Assembly (NCBI RefSeq): GCF_020329485.1
Contig: NZ_JAGKJI010000016.1
Span: 1-64,000, forward strand
DNA: 64,000 bases
Direction of reading: 5' to 3'
DNA from: Bradyrhizobium cenepequi
Lineage (GTDB): Bacteria > Pseudomonadota > Alphaproteobacteria > Rhizobiales > Xanthobacteraceae
This document shows positions 48,677 through 58,487 of the stretch, in pieces. The translations under genes and the position numbers were made by a program. The notes below the pieces were generated by a model. The model made no database searches and was not told the DNA's origin. It saw only the letters and a program-made list of their open reading frames with translations. Position 1 is the stretch's first letter. Each line of letters starts with the position of its first letter.

Positions 48677-48708
48677 AAAAGCCCCGCGGCTTGCGCCGCG
48701 GGGCTTTT
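48677..48708 (-). terminator. Intrinsic terminator between binding-protein paralogues 1 and 2
   Basis: Arms AAAAGCCCCGCGGC and GCCGCGGGGCTTTT form a perfect 14-bp stem with a 4-nt loop, followed on the minus strand by TGTTGAC. It lies 23 bp after the stop of paralogue 1. It is the strongest of the four related terminators. Confidence 0.88.
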
Positions 48709-48731
48709 CGCTCGTTTCTTGCACCGCAACC

Positions 48732-49961
48732 TTAGTCGGCGAGGACGTCGCCGCTGATGATCTCGCCGAACAGTTCCCACTTCTGTCCCTTGAACCGCAT
48801 CATCTGAAGCTGGCTGATCGGGGCGAAGTCGGTGGCGCTGGTGTTGATCTTGACGCCGGGCAGCAACGTGTCCGGCGTGAAATTCTTCAGGCTCGCCGCT
48901 TGCTTCATCACGTTGGCGCGGGTGAGATCGTTACCGCACATCTCAATCACCTTCGCGAGCGTTTGTGCAGCGCCATAGCCGTAGACCAGGGCACTCTCGG
49001 TCTTGTCGGCGCCCGGCATGTACTTGTCCAGGAATTCATTCCACTTCTTCATGCCTGGATCGTTGTTCCATTGCGGGTCGCTGCCGTCCTTGGCGTAGGC
49101 CGCCGAGAGCACGCCCTGGGCATTCTCAAATCCCGCCGGCTGCATCACGCTGCCGACCGAGATCGAGACGTTGGTGACGATCTGCAGCGGCTTCCAGCCG
49201 AGCTCGGCGGTCTTCTTGATGGTCTGGGCAGCAAATTTCGGCGTGGCATAGATCAGCAGCACGTCCGGATTCGCCGCCTTGATCTTGACGATGTGGGAAT
49301 CGATCGTCGGCTCGGAGATCTCGTAACTCTCCTCGAGCATGATCATCGAGGACGCCTTGGCGCCAAGTCCGTCCTTGGTGCCCTTGAGGTAGTCCTTACC
49401 GAAATCATCGTTCTGGTAGAGGATTGCGATCTTGGCGTCCGGCTTCTCCTTCATCAGCCATTTTGCGTAGATGTGCGCTTCGCTCTGGTAGCTCGGCTGC
49501 CAGCCGATCGTCCACGGGAAGTTCTTCGCATCGTTCCACTTGGTCGCACCGGTGGCGACGAACAATTGCGGGATCTTCTTGGAGTTGAGGTATTTCTGGA
49601 TCGCGGTGTTCGAGGGCGTGCCGAGCGGATTGAAGACAACGAGCACTTCGTCGCTCTCGACCAGCTTGCGCACCTGCTCGACCGCCTTCGGCGGCGAGTA
49701 GGCGTCGTCATAGCTGATGAAATTGACCTTGCGGCCGTTGATGCCGCCTCGATCGTTGATCATCCGGAAATAGGCGGCCTCGGTCTTGCCGATCGAGCCA
49801 TAGGCGGACGCGGGTCCGCTGTAAGGGATGATGTTGCCGATCTTGATCTCGGTGTCGGAAGCGCCGGTATCGTATTTCTTCTGGGCAAAGGCGCTGCCGG
49901 AACTGGCAGCAAACGCGATGACCGCCGCCGAAAGCACGGCGGTCCGTAGTTTAAAGGGCAT
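48732..49961 (-). CDS. ABC substrate-binding protein, paralogue 1 of the tandem array
   Basis: A 409-residue type I binding protein, 30 bp downstream of livM and so the receptor directly in the transporter operon. The signal peptide (LRTAVLSAAVIAFAASSGSA) ends FAQ. The mature protein has DTEIKIGNIIPYSGPASAYG, EAAYFRMINDRGGINGRKVN and GATKWNDAKNFPWTIGWQPS. The terminator just after it (48677-48708) probably makes it the end of the main livGFHM transcript. Confidence 0.93.
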   Translation of the reverse strand: MPFKLRTAVLSAAVIAFAASSGSAFAQKKYDTGASDTEIKIGNIIPYSGPASAYGSIGKTEAAYFRMINDRGGINGRKVNFISYDDAYSPPKAVEQVRKLVESDEVLVVFNPLGTPSNTAIQKYLNSKKIPQLFVATGATKWNDAKNFPWTIGWQPSYQSEAHIYAKWLMKEKPDAKIAILYQNDDFGKDYLKGTKDGLGAKASSMIMLEESYEISEPTIDSHIVKIKAANPDVLLIYATPKFAAQTIKKTAELGWKPLQIVTNVSISVGSVMQPAGFENAQGVLSAAYAKDGSDPQWNNDPGMKKWNEFLDKYMPGADKTESALVYGYGAAQTLAKVIEMCGNDLTRANVMKQAASLKNFTPDTLLPGVKINTSATDFAPISQLQMMRFKGQKWELFGEIISGDVLAD

Positions 49962-49991
49962 TGTCTCTCCTCGGTCTCTCTTCTTGGTTCT

Positions 49992-51008
49992 TCAGTTCTT
50001 CTTGAGTTTGGCCGCCAGTTGCTGGGCAACGAGGGCGACCTGCCTGGCGCCATGCGGCACCAGGAAGATGACGAGGAACAGGAGCACGCCGAACACGGCG
50101 CCCGAAAGCCCCTTCGAGATGCTTTCCGCCATGTTCGGCACGAAGATGATGAAGGCGGAACCTACGATCGAACCCGGCAGCCAGCCGACTCCGCCGACGA
50201 CCATGCCGAGGAACAGCGAGATCGCGAGCGTGATGGTGTAGCCGTCGGGCGCCACGAACTGCACCGCGATGGCCCCTAACCCGCCGGCGACGCCGGTGAT
50301 GCCGGCGCTGACGCCGAACGCCAGCGTCTTGTACAGCGAGACGTCGATGCCCATGGCGGAGGCCGCGATCTCGTTGTCGCGGATCGCCATGAAGGCGCGC
50401 CCCGAGCGCGAGCGCAACAGGTTCACCGAGGCGATATAGATTCCGATCGTGATCGCCAGCGTGAAGTAATAGAGCCACATGTCCTGCGACAGCGGCAGGC
50501 CGAACGGCGCGTCCGGCTTGGTCACCACCAAGCCCTGCACGCCGCCGGTCCAGTGCTCGAAATAGCCGAGCTTCAACAGCTGCGGCATGGCGGTGGCGAG
50601 TGCAAAGGTCGCCAGTGCCAGGTAGACGCCGGAGAGCCGCAGCGCCGGCTGGCCGAACAGGAACCCGAAGGCGAAGCAAATGATGCCCGCGACCGGCAGA
50701 GTCAGCGCATAGTTAATGTTGGCGTGTTCCATCAGGATCGCCGAGGTATAGGCGCCGACGGCGTAGAACGCGCTCTGGCCGAGCGAGAACTGCCCGCTGC
50801 CGCCGGTCAGGATGTTCAGCGCCAGCACCGCGAGCCCATAGATCAGGACCATCGTCATCTGGAAGATGATGAAATTCTTGACGAACAGGGGCGTCAGGAT
50901 CAGGGCCGCCAGCACCACCAGCGAAGTGCCGTAGCCGAGCGTCATGGCACGCTTCGGAACCGCCTCGACGGCCGGGGCTTCCGTTACAACTTCTTCAGCC
51001 GCGCTCAT
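49992..51008 (-). CDS. livM: Branched-chain-type ABC transporter permease LivM
   Basis: A 338-residue LivM-class permease: ALNILTGGSGQFSLGQSAFY, AVGAYTSAILMEH, and the EAA-like loop FMAIRDNEIAASAMGIDVSL. It forms the channel with LivH. It starts 2 bp after livH and is followed 30 bp on by the first of five binding proteins. The substrate class follows the receptors and is not necessarily amino acids. Confidence 0.93.
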   Translation of the reverse strand: MSAAEEVVTEAPAVEAVPKRAMTLGYGTSLVVLAALILTPLFVKNFIIFQMTMVLIYGLAVLALNILTGGSGQFSLGQSAFYAVGAYTSAILMEHANINYALTLPVAGIICFAFGFLFGQPALRLSGVYLALATFALATAMPQLLKLGYFEHWTGGVQGLVVTKPDAPFGLPLSQDMWLYYFTLAITIGIYIASVNLLRSRSGRAFMAIRDNEIAASAMGIDVSLYKTLAFGVSAGITGVAGGLGAIAVQFVAPDGYTITLAISLFLGMVVGGVGWLPGSIVGSAFIIFVPNMAESISKGLSGAVFGVLLFLVIFLVPHGARQVALVAQQLAAKLKKN

Positions 51009-51010
51009 GA

Positions 51011-51889
51011 TCAGACTCGCTTCACGATGGGCCGGCCGAACAGCCCAGCCGGTTTGACGACCAAGACGGTGACGATCAACGCAAGCGCGATCGGGAGTTT
51101 CAACTCGTTGCCGACGCCGGGAATGTAGGTGCCGACGAGGTTCTCGAAGACGCCGACCAAGAAGCCGCCGACCACGGCGCCGAGCGGCGAGGTAAGCCCG
51201 CCGAGCACGGCGGCGGCAAATCCATAGATCAGCACGCCCAACATCATGTTCGGCTCGAGGAAGACCACCGGCGCGATCAACATGCCGGCGATGGAGCCGA
51301 TCGCGGCCGCCATGCCCCAGCCGAGCGCGATCATCCAGCTTGTGTTGATGCCGACCAGCCGCGCCGATTCAGGCAGCGAGGCCGCCGCGCGCATGGCCAA
51401 GCCCATTCGCGTGAAGCGAAAGAAAATGAACAGCAGAATGAGCAATAGTATCGTGACGCCGATCATACCGGCCTGATGGGTCGAGATCAGCTGGCTGCCG
51501 AGGAAGGGCGAGGATCCGAACGGGGTCGGATATTGCTTGATGGTGAAGTCCCAGATCAGCCCGGCGACGCTGTTGATAATGGCGTACAGCGCGATGAAGC
51601 CGGCGACGTTGGTCAGGATCGGCGCCTTGGCAAGCGGCTTGAACAGCAGCCGCTCGATCGCGATGCCGGCAACGAACGAGAATCCCACCGTAAGCACGAA
51701 CGATCCCCAGTAAGGCACGCCCCATTGCATCAATTGCCAGGAGATGAAGGTCGAGAACATCGCCATTTCGCCCTGCGCGAAATTGAGATGGTCGATCGCC
51801 TGGTAGATCATCACGACGGCGAGCGCCATGCAGGCGTAGATCGCGCCAGTGGCGATGCCGGCCAGGACTTGGTTGGCAAAAAGCTCCAT
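51011..51889 (-). CDS. livH: Branched-chain-type ABC transporter permease LivH
   Basis: A 292-residue LivH-class permease with the typical opening VLAGIATGAIYACMALAVVM, then IDHLNFAQGEMAMFSTFISW and GVLIYGFAAAVLGGLTSPLG. It lies 12 bp after livF and 2 bp before livM. It is a partner of LivM in the heterodimeric inner-membrane channel. Confidence 0.93.
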   Translation of the reverse strand: MELFANQVLAGIATGAIYACMALAVVMIYQAIDHLNFAQGEMAMFSTFISWQLMQWGVPYWGSFVLTVGFSFVAGIAIERLLFKPLAKAPILTNVAGFIALYAIINSVAGLIWDFTIKQYPTPFGSSPFLGSQLISTHQAGMIGVTILLLILLFIFFRFTRMGLAMRAAASLPESARLVGINTSWMIALGWGMAAAIGSIAGMLIAPVVFLEPNMMLGVLIYGFAAAVLGGLTSPLGAVVGGFLVGVFENLVGTYIPGVGNELKLPIALALIVTVLVVKPAGLFGRPIVKRV

Positions 51890-51901
51890 GGTCCCGCTCC
51901 C

Positions 51902-52615
51902 TCAGTAGCCCAGATAGGATTTACGGACGTCTTCGTTGTTGGCGACGTCCTTGGCGTTGCCGGACATCACGATGCGCCCGGTTTCGATCACATAGGCATG
52001 GTCGGCGAGCTCGAGCGCGAGCTGCGCGTTCTGCTCGACCACCAGGATGGTGACCTTGTCTTCGCGGTTGATCTTGCTGAAAATGCGGAACAGGTCGCGC
52101 ACCACCAGCGGCGCCAGGCCGAACGACGGCTCGTCCAGCAGCATCAGCCGCGGCCGCAGCATCAGCGCGCGCGCAACCGCAAGCATCTGCTGCTCGCCGC
52201 CGGACAGCGTGCCGGCCTGCTGGGTGTAGCGCTGCTTGAGCACCGGGAAGTGGTCGTACATGCGCTCGATGTCGGTGACGATGTTCTTCTTGTCGCCGCG
52301 CGTGATGGCGCCGAGCTGCAGATTTTCCTCCACCGTCATGTTGGTGAAGGTGCCGCGGCCCTGCGGCACATGAGCGATGCCGAGGCGGACGACGTTCTCA
52401 GTGGTGCGGTTGCCGAGCGGCTTGCCCTCGAATTCAATGGAGCCCGTCGAGCGCACCATGTTGCAGATCGCCCGCAGCGTGGTGGTCTTGCCGGCGCCGT
52501 TGGCCCCGAGCAGCGTGGTGAGCGAACCTTCGTTCAGCGAGAAGCTGAGGCCGTGAAGTGCCTGGACCTGGCCGTAATAGGCGCGCAGGTCCTTGACGTT
52601 GAGCATTGGCGTCAT
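51902..52615 (-). CDS. livF: Branched-chain-type ABC transporter ATPase LivF
   Basis: A 237-residue LivF-class ATPase with Walker A LLGANGAGKTTTLRAICNMV, signature TLSGGEQQMLAVARALM, Walker B LMLLDEPSFGLAP and the LivF tail LVVEQNAQLALELADHAYVI. Its ATG overlaps the livG stop by 4 bp. It pairs with LivG to drive the LivHM channel. Confidence 0.93.
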   Translation of the reverse strand: MTPMLNVKDLRAYYGQVQALHGLSFSLNEGSLTTLLGANGAGKTTTLRAICNMVRSTGSIEFEGKPLGNRTTENVVRLGIAHVPQGRGTFTNMTVEENLQLGAITRGDKKNIVTDIERMYDHFPVLKQRYTQQAGTLSGGEQQMLAVARALMLRPRLMLLDEPSFGLAPLVVRDLFRIFSKINREDKVTILVVEQNAQLALELADHAYVIETGRIVMSGNAKDVANNEDVRKSYLGY

Positions 52616-53412
52616 TGGTCCTTGCTCCCGAGATAGGCCTTGATGACGTCGGGATCGGCCTGGACCTGGCTAGGGGTTCCCTCCGCGAGCTTGCGGCCGA
52701 AATTGAGCGCGACGACGTGGTCGGCGGTCGACATCACCATGCCCATGTGATGCTCGACCAGAAGCACGGTGATCTTGCGCTCGTTGCGGATCTTGCGGAC
52801 GAGGTCGCCGAGCACATGGACCTCTTCATGGTTAAGGCCGCCGGCTGGCTCGTCGAGCAGCAGGATCTTCGGATCGGCCGCGAGCGCCCGCGCCAATTCG
52901 ACGCGCTTCTGGGTGCCGAAGGGCAGGCCCGAGACGATGCTGTGCGCGACGGCCTCGAGGTCGAGATAGGCCAGGATGTCGTGCACCTTCTTATTGACCG
53001 AAGCCTCGGAGCGCCTGATCCAGGCGAGCTTGAGCGAGTCGCTGATGATGTCGCTGGAAGTGCGCGCATGCGTCCCGACGCGGACGTTGTCGAGCACCGA
53101 GAGATTGGGAAACAGCGCAACGTTCTGGAAGGTGCGGCCGATGCCGATCTCGGCGATCTTGTGCGGCGGCCGCGTCAAGATGCTCACGCCTTCCATCAGG
53201 ATGTCGCCGGAGCTCGGCTGATAGAGCCTTGAGAGGCAGTTGAAGAGCGTCGTCTTGCCGGCGCCGTTCGGCCCGATCAGCCCCAGGATCTGGCCCTGAT
53301 GCATGTCGAAGGAGACGCCGTTGAGCGCGACGATGCCGCCGAACACGACGCTGACGTCGCGAACCGCGAGCAGGGGCGCATGACCCTGCGCGAGTTGTTG
53401 TGCCTGCGTCAT
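52612..53412 (-). CDS. livG: Branched-chain-type ABC transporter ATPase LivG
   Basis: A 266-residue LivG-class ATPase: Walker A GLIGPNGAGKTTLFNCLS, signature LPFGTQKRVELARALA, Walker B ILLLDEPAGGLNHEE and the C-terminal SQVQADPDVIKAYLG. It is the first gene of the transporter operon, 72 bp after the IclR gene on the same strand, so it could be read from the IclR promoter or its own. Confidence 0.93.
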   Translation of the reverse strand: MTQAQQLAQGHAPLLAVRDVSVVFGGIVALNGVSFDMHQGQILGLIGPNGAGKTTLFNCLSRLYQPSSGDILMEGVSILTRPPHKIAEIGIGRTFQNVALFPNLSVLDNVRVGTHARTSSDIISDSLKLAWIRRSEASVNKKVHDILAYLDLEAVAHSIVSGLPFGTQKRVELARALAADPKILLLDEPAGGLNHEEVHVLGDLVRKIRNERKITVLLVEHHMGMVMSTADHVVALNFGRKLAEGTPSQVQADPDVIKAYLGSKDQ

Positions 53413-53484
53413 CTCGTCTCGCCTGCCCGTTTGAGAGGGCGGAGAGCGCCGCGCGAGTGATCGCGCCGGCGATGAAGAAGGCGA

Positions 53485-54348
53485 TCAGATGCCTTCGGCC
53501 ACACGTGCAACTTTCCCTCCTGATCTCGACTTTTTGCTTTCGACTTTTCTGGATTGCGGCGCCACCCCACCTAGCGCCTGCTCGATGTTCCTTACCATCG
53601 CGACAAGGCGAGGTCCAATATCGTTGAGCAACCGGTCTTCCGTAAAGCGGAACGCCGGCGCGCCGCAATTGAAAGCATACGGACCGGTTCCGTCGTTGAG
53701 CTGTAATGCCACGCCAATAGCGTGAACATCGTCCTGCCATTCACCAGCAGAAATTGCAAAACCACGCTTCGCCACCAACTCGCCCGAGCGTTCGATGCCA
53801 TCGCGCATCTTCGGCCAGCGGCTGGCATAATGGTCGCGAAGCTCGCGCAGCAAGGCGGCACGCTCGTCGTCGGGCAGCGCCCAGATATAGGCGCGCCCCA
53901 TCGCGGTGGTCGCTATTGGTATCCGCGAACCGACATCGAGCTGAACGCCGAGCGTCAATCCGTTCCGGCTCTGTCCGAAATAGATCATGCTGAGCCGGTC
54001 GCGCCCGCCGACTGCGACCGCGCCGCCGGTCGCGCGCATCACTTCCTCACGATACGGCTCGGACAAATGCCGGACGCCGAGGTTGGCAAGCGCGGCATAA
54101 CCCAGCGCCATGGCAGACGGTGCGAGCTGGTACTTCTCGAAACGCGGGACGGGTGTAAGGTAACCGAGCTTGGTCAACGTGTAGGTCAACCGCGAAATGG
54201 TTGGCTTCGGCAGATTGGTGCGGGCCGCAATCTCCTGATTGCCGAGAAGCCCGTCATTGGGACGGAATGCGCGCAGGACCTCCAATCCGCGGGAAAGCGC
54301 GACCACAAAATTGCGATCGGTCGCCGCCTTCTTTCCTGAACGCTTCAT
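53485..54348 (-). CDS. IclR-family transcriptional regulator
   Basis: A 287-residue IclR protein. The N-terminal winged helix reads VVALSRGLEVLRAFRPNDGL, then LGNQEIAARTNLPKPTISRL. The effector domain has RIPIATTAMGRAYIWALPDD and GFAISAGEWQDDVHAIGVAL. It is divergent from pimF and directly upstream of the liv transporter genes, so it sits between the catabolic operon and the importer. The perfect palindrome at 54422-54442 is its likely binding site. The effector may be the dicarboxylate or its CoA ester. Confidence 0.92.
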   Translation of the reverse strand: MKRSGKKAATDRNFVVALSRGLEVLRAFRPNDGLLGNQEIAARTNLPKPTISRLTYTLTKLGYLTPVPRFEKYQLAPSAMALGYAALANLGVRHLSEPYREEVMRATGGAVAVGGRDRLSMIYFGQSRNGLTLGVQLDVGSRIPIATTAMGRAYIWALPDDERAALLRELRDHYASRWPKMRDGIERSGELVAKRGFAISAGEWQDDVHAIGVALQLNDGTGPYAFNCGAPAFRFTEDRLLNDIGPRLVAMVRNIEQALGGVAPQSRKVESKKSRSGGKVARVAEGI

Positions 54349-54421
54349 TCCCCGTCACTTTGTCGATCTCGTTGACAAGGGACGTGCTTCAAAATAACCC
54401 TCCCTGTCAAGATGTGGAATT

Positions 54422-54442
54422 TAATTTCGCACTGCGAAATTA
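54422..54442. promoter_or_regulatory. Perfect palindrome, candidate IclR operator for the pim operon
   Basis: Arms TAATTTCGCA and TGCGAAATTA flank a single C, 74 bp from the IclR start and 93 bp before the pimF start. The length and the TTTCG/CGAAA core fit IclR-type operators. It is the most symmetric sequence in the divergent intergenic region. Confidence 0.7.
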
Positions 54443-54473
54443 GCCACTAAACGCAAGAACCGCAAGAACGCCT

Positions 54474-54518
54474 TGCAAAAGAACACACTGCAAAAGAACA
54501 CACTGCAAAAGAACACAG
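54474..54518 (+). repeat. Three 15-bp tandem repeats before the pimF start
   Basis: TGCAAAAGAACACAC occurs at 54474-54488 and again at 54489-54503, with a third copy at 54504-54518 that differs only in the last base. The stretch is open in the pimF frame and would encode repeated QKNTL if an upstream TTG were used. It ends 17 bp before the GTG I take as the pimF start. Confidence 0.9.
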
Positions 54519-54535
54519 CATCCAAGGAGAGTCTC

Positions 54536-56632
<2,097 letters not shown>

Positions 56633-56651
56633 TGCTTGGCTTCCGCCACGT

Positions 56652-56778
56652 GTCATTCTCCGGTGCGCAATTGCGCACCGTAGATGCGCCGCAAGGCGCA
56701 GGCCCGGAATCCATTTCTCCGCCTGAGTATGTGGCCCAATGGATTCCGGGTTCGCGCTTCGCGCGCCCCGGAATGACG
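56652..56778. repeat. Dispersed repeat bounded by GTCATTC / GAATGACG, between pimF and pimA
   Basis: The same architecture as 31395-31518: GTCATTC at the left, a perfect 20-nt palindrome CGGTGCGCAATTGCGCACCG (56661-56680), GGAATCCATTTCTCC, then ATGGATTCCGGG and CCCCGGAATGACG. It fills the pimF-pimA gap inside the operon. Confidence 0.8.
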
Positions 56779-56792
56779 GCCCAGTGAGTACC

Positions 56793-58487
56793 ATGACCCA
56801 TCCCGGCGAACAGTTTTATCCGAAGGGCGTCCGTTGGGACGACCCGATCGCGCGCGGCACATTGCCTGACCTGCTGTCGACCGCGGCGGCCGCCTACGGC
56901 CCCCGGACGGTGATCGAATTCCGCGACCGGCCTATCACCTATGCAGAGCTGGAGGCGCTGGTCGAAACCGCAGCTTCTGCGTTCCTGCGGGCCGGGTACG
57001 GCAGGGACACTTCGGTGGCGCTGTTCCTCGGCAACACGCCCGATCATCCCATCAACTTCTTCGGTGCGCTGAAGGCCGGCGCCCGCGTGGTGCATCTCTC
57101 GCCGCTCGACGGCGAGATCGCGCTCTCGCACAAGCTCGCCGATTCCGGCGCGCGCATCCTCATCACCAGCAACCTCTCGGCACTATTGCCGACCGCGCTG
57201 AAATTCCTCGACAAGGGCCTGCTCGACCGGCTGATCGTCTGCGAGGATGATCATTGGGGCAAGATCGGCACGTCTCAGACGGCCCTGCCCGACAATCCCG
57301 CCGTCATCACCTATCGCCAATTCATCGACGGCGTGACCAAGCCCGCCAAATGGCCTGAAGTCAGTGCCGACGACGTCGCGCTGCTGCAATATACCGGCGG
57401 CACCACGGGCCTGCCGAAGGGCGCGATGCTGAGTCACGGCAATCTGACCGCGGCGGTGTCGATCTATGAGGTCTGGGGCAAGGCCGCCCGCGCGGAGCGC
57501 GATGCGATCGAGCGCGTGATCTGCGTGCTGCCGCTGTTCCACATCTATGCGCTGACGGTCGTGCTCTTGTCCTCGATCCGGCACGGCCACTTGATCTCAT
57601 TGCACCAGCGCTTCGACGTCCAGGCCGTGATGCGCGACATCGAGGAGAAGCGCGCCACCGTCTTCCCCGGCGTGCCCACGATGTGGATCGCGATCGCCGC
57701 GCTGCCCGATCTCGACAAGCGCGACCTGTCCTCGCTGGTGAGCTGCGGCTCCGGCGGCGCGCCGCTGCCGGTGGAAGTCGCAAAGATATTCGAGCGTCGG
57801 GTCGGCATGAAGCTGCGCAGCGGCTGGGGCATGACGGAAACCTGCTCGCCGGGCACCGGCCACGTGAAGGAAGGGCCGGACAAGCCCGGCTCGATCGGAC
57901 TGATGCTGCCGGGCATCGAGCTCGACGTGGTCTCGCTGGAGGACCCGACGAAGGTGCTGGCGATTGGTGAAGTCGGCGAGATCCGGATTCGTGGCCCGAA
58001 TGTCACCAAAGGCTATTGGAACCGGCCGAAGGAGACCGCCGAGGCCTTTGTCGGCGACCGTTTTCTCACCGGCGACATCGGCTACATGGATGCGGACGGC
58101 TATTTCTACCTGGTCGACCGCAAGAAGGACATGATCATCTCCGGCGGCTTCAACGTCTATCCGCAGATGATCGAGCAGGCGATCTACACCCATCCGTCGG
58201 TGCAGGAAGTGATCGTGATCGGCATCCCCGACGACTACCGGGGCGAAGCCGCGAAAGCCTTCATCAAGCTGCACGATGGCGCGACGCCGTTCACCATCGA
58301 CGATCTGCGCGCCTTCCTCACCGGCAGGCTCGGCAAGCATGAACTGCCGGCCGCGCTCGAATTCGTCGAGGAATTGCCGCGAACGCCAGTCGGCAAACTC
58401 TCCCGCCACGAATTGCGCCAGCAGCGGGCCGTCCCGGCGGGCGCAGCGAAACAACAACCAGAAACCGCAACAGGAGGTCGTTCATGA
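56793..58487 (+). CDS. pimA: Dicarboxylate/long-chain acyl-CoA ligase (PimA-like)
   Basis: An AMP-forming acyl-CoA ligase of 564 residues from the ATG giving MTHPGEQFYPKGVRWDDP. The P-loop LLQYTGGTTGLPKGAMLSHG lies near residue 198, the GWGMTETCSP motif near 347, and the hinge and C-terminal YLVDRKKDMIISGGFNVYPQ and RTPVGKLSRHELR close the protein. It would activate dicarboxylates such as pimelate, or fatty acids, with ATP and CoA. A GTG three codons upstream is an alternative start; sequence before that belongs to the repeat. Its stop overlaps the thiolase ATG by 4 bp. Confidence 0.88.
   Translation: MTHPGEQFYPKGVRWDDPIARGTLPDLLSTAAAAYGPRTVIEFRDRPITYAELEALVETAASAFLRAGYGRDTSVALFLGNTPDHPINFFGALKAGARVVHLSPLDGEIALSHKLADSGARILITSNLSALLPTALKFLDKGLLDRLIVCEDDHWGKIGTSQTALPDNPAVITYRQFIDGVTKPAKWPEVSADDVALLQYTGGTTGLPKGAMLSHGNLTAAVSIYEVWGKAARAERDAIERVICVLPLFHIYALTVVLLSSIRHGHLISLHQRFDVQAVMRDIEEKRATVFPGVPTMWIAIAALPDLDKRDLSSLVSCGSGGAPLPVEVAKIFERRVGMKLRSGWGMTETCSPGTGHVKEGPDKPGSIGLMLPGIELDVVSLEDPTKVLAIGEVGEIRIRGPNVTKGYWNRPKETAEAFVGDRFLTGDIGYMDADGYFYLVDRKKDMIISGGFNVYPQMIEQAIYTHPSVQEVIVIGIPDDYRGEAAKAFIKLHDGATPFTIDDLRAFLTGRLGKHELPAALEFVEELPRTPVGKLSRHELRQQRAVPAGAAKQQPETATGGRS

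Noticed and set aside
47278..49949. Long plus-strand frames opposite the tandem receptor genes
   Set aside because: They recur opposite each paralogue because the paralogues share sequence. The repetition is inherited from the real genes and does not show coding.
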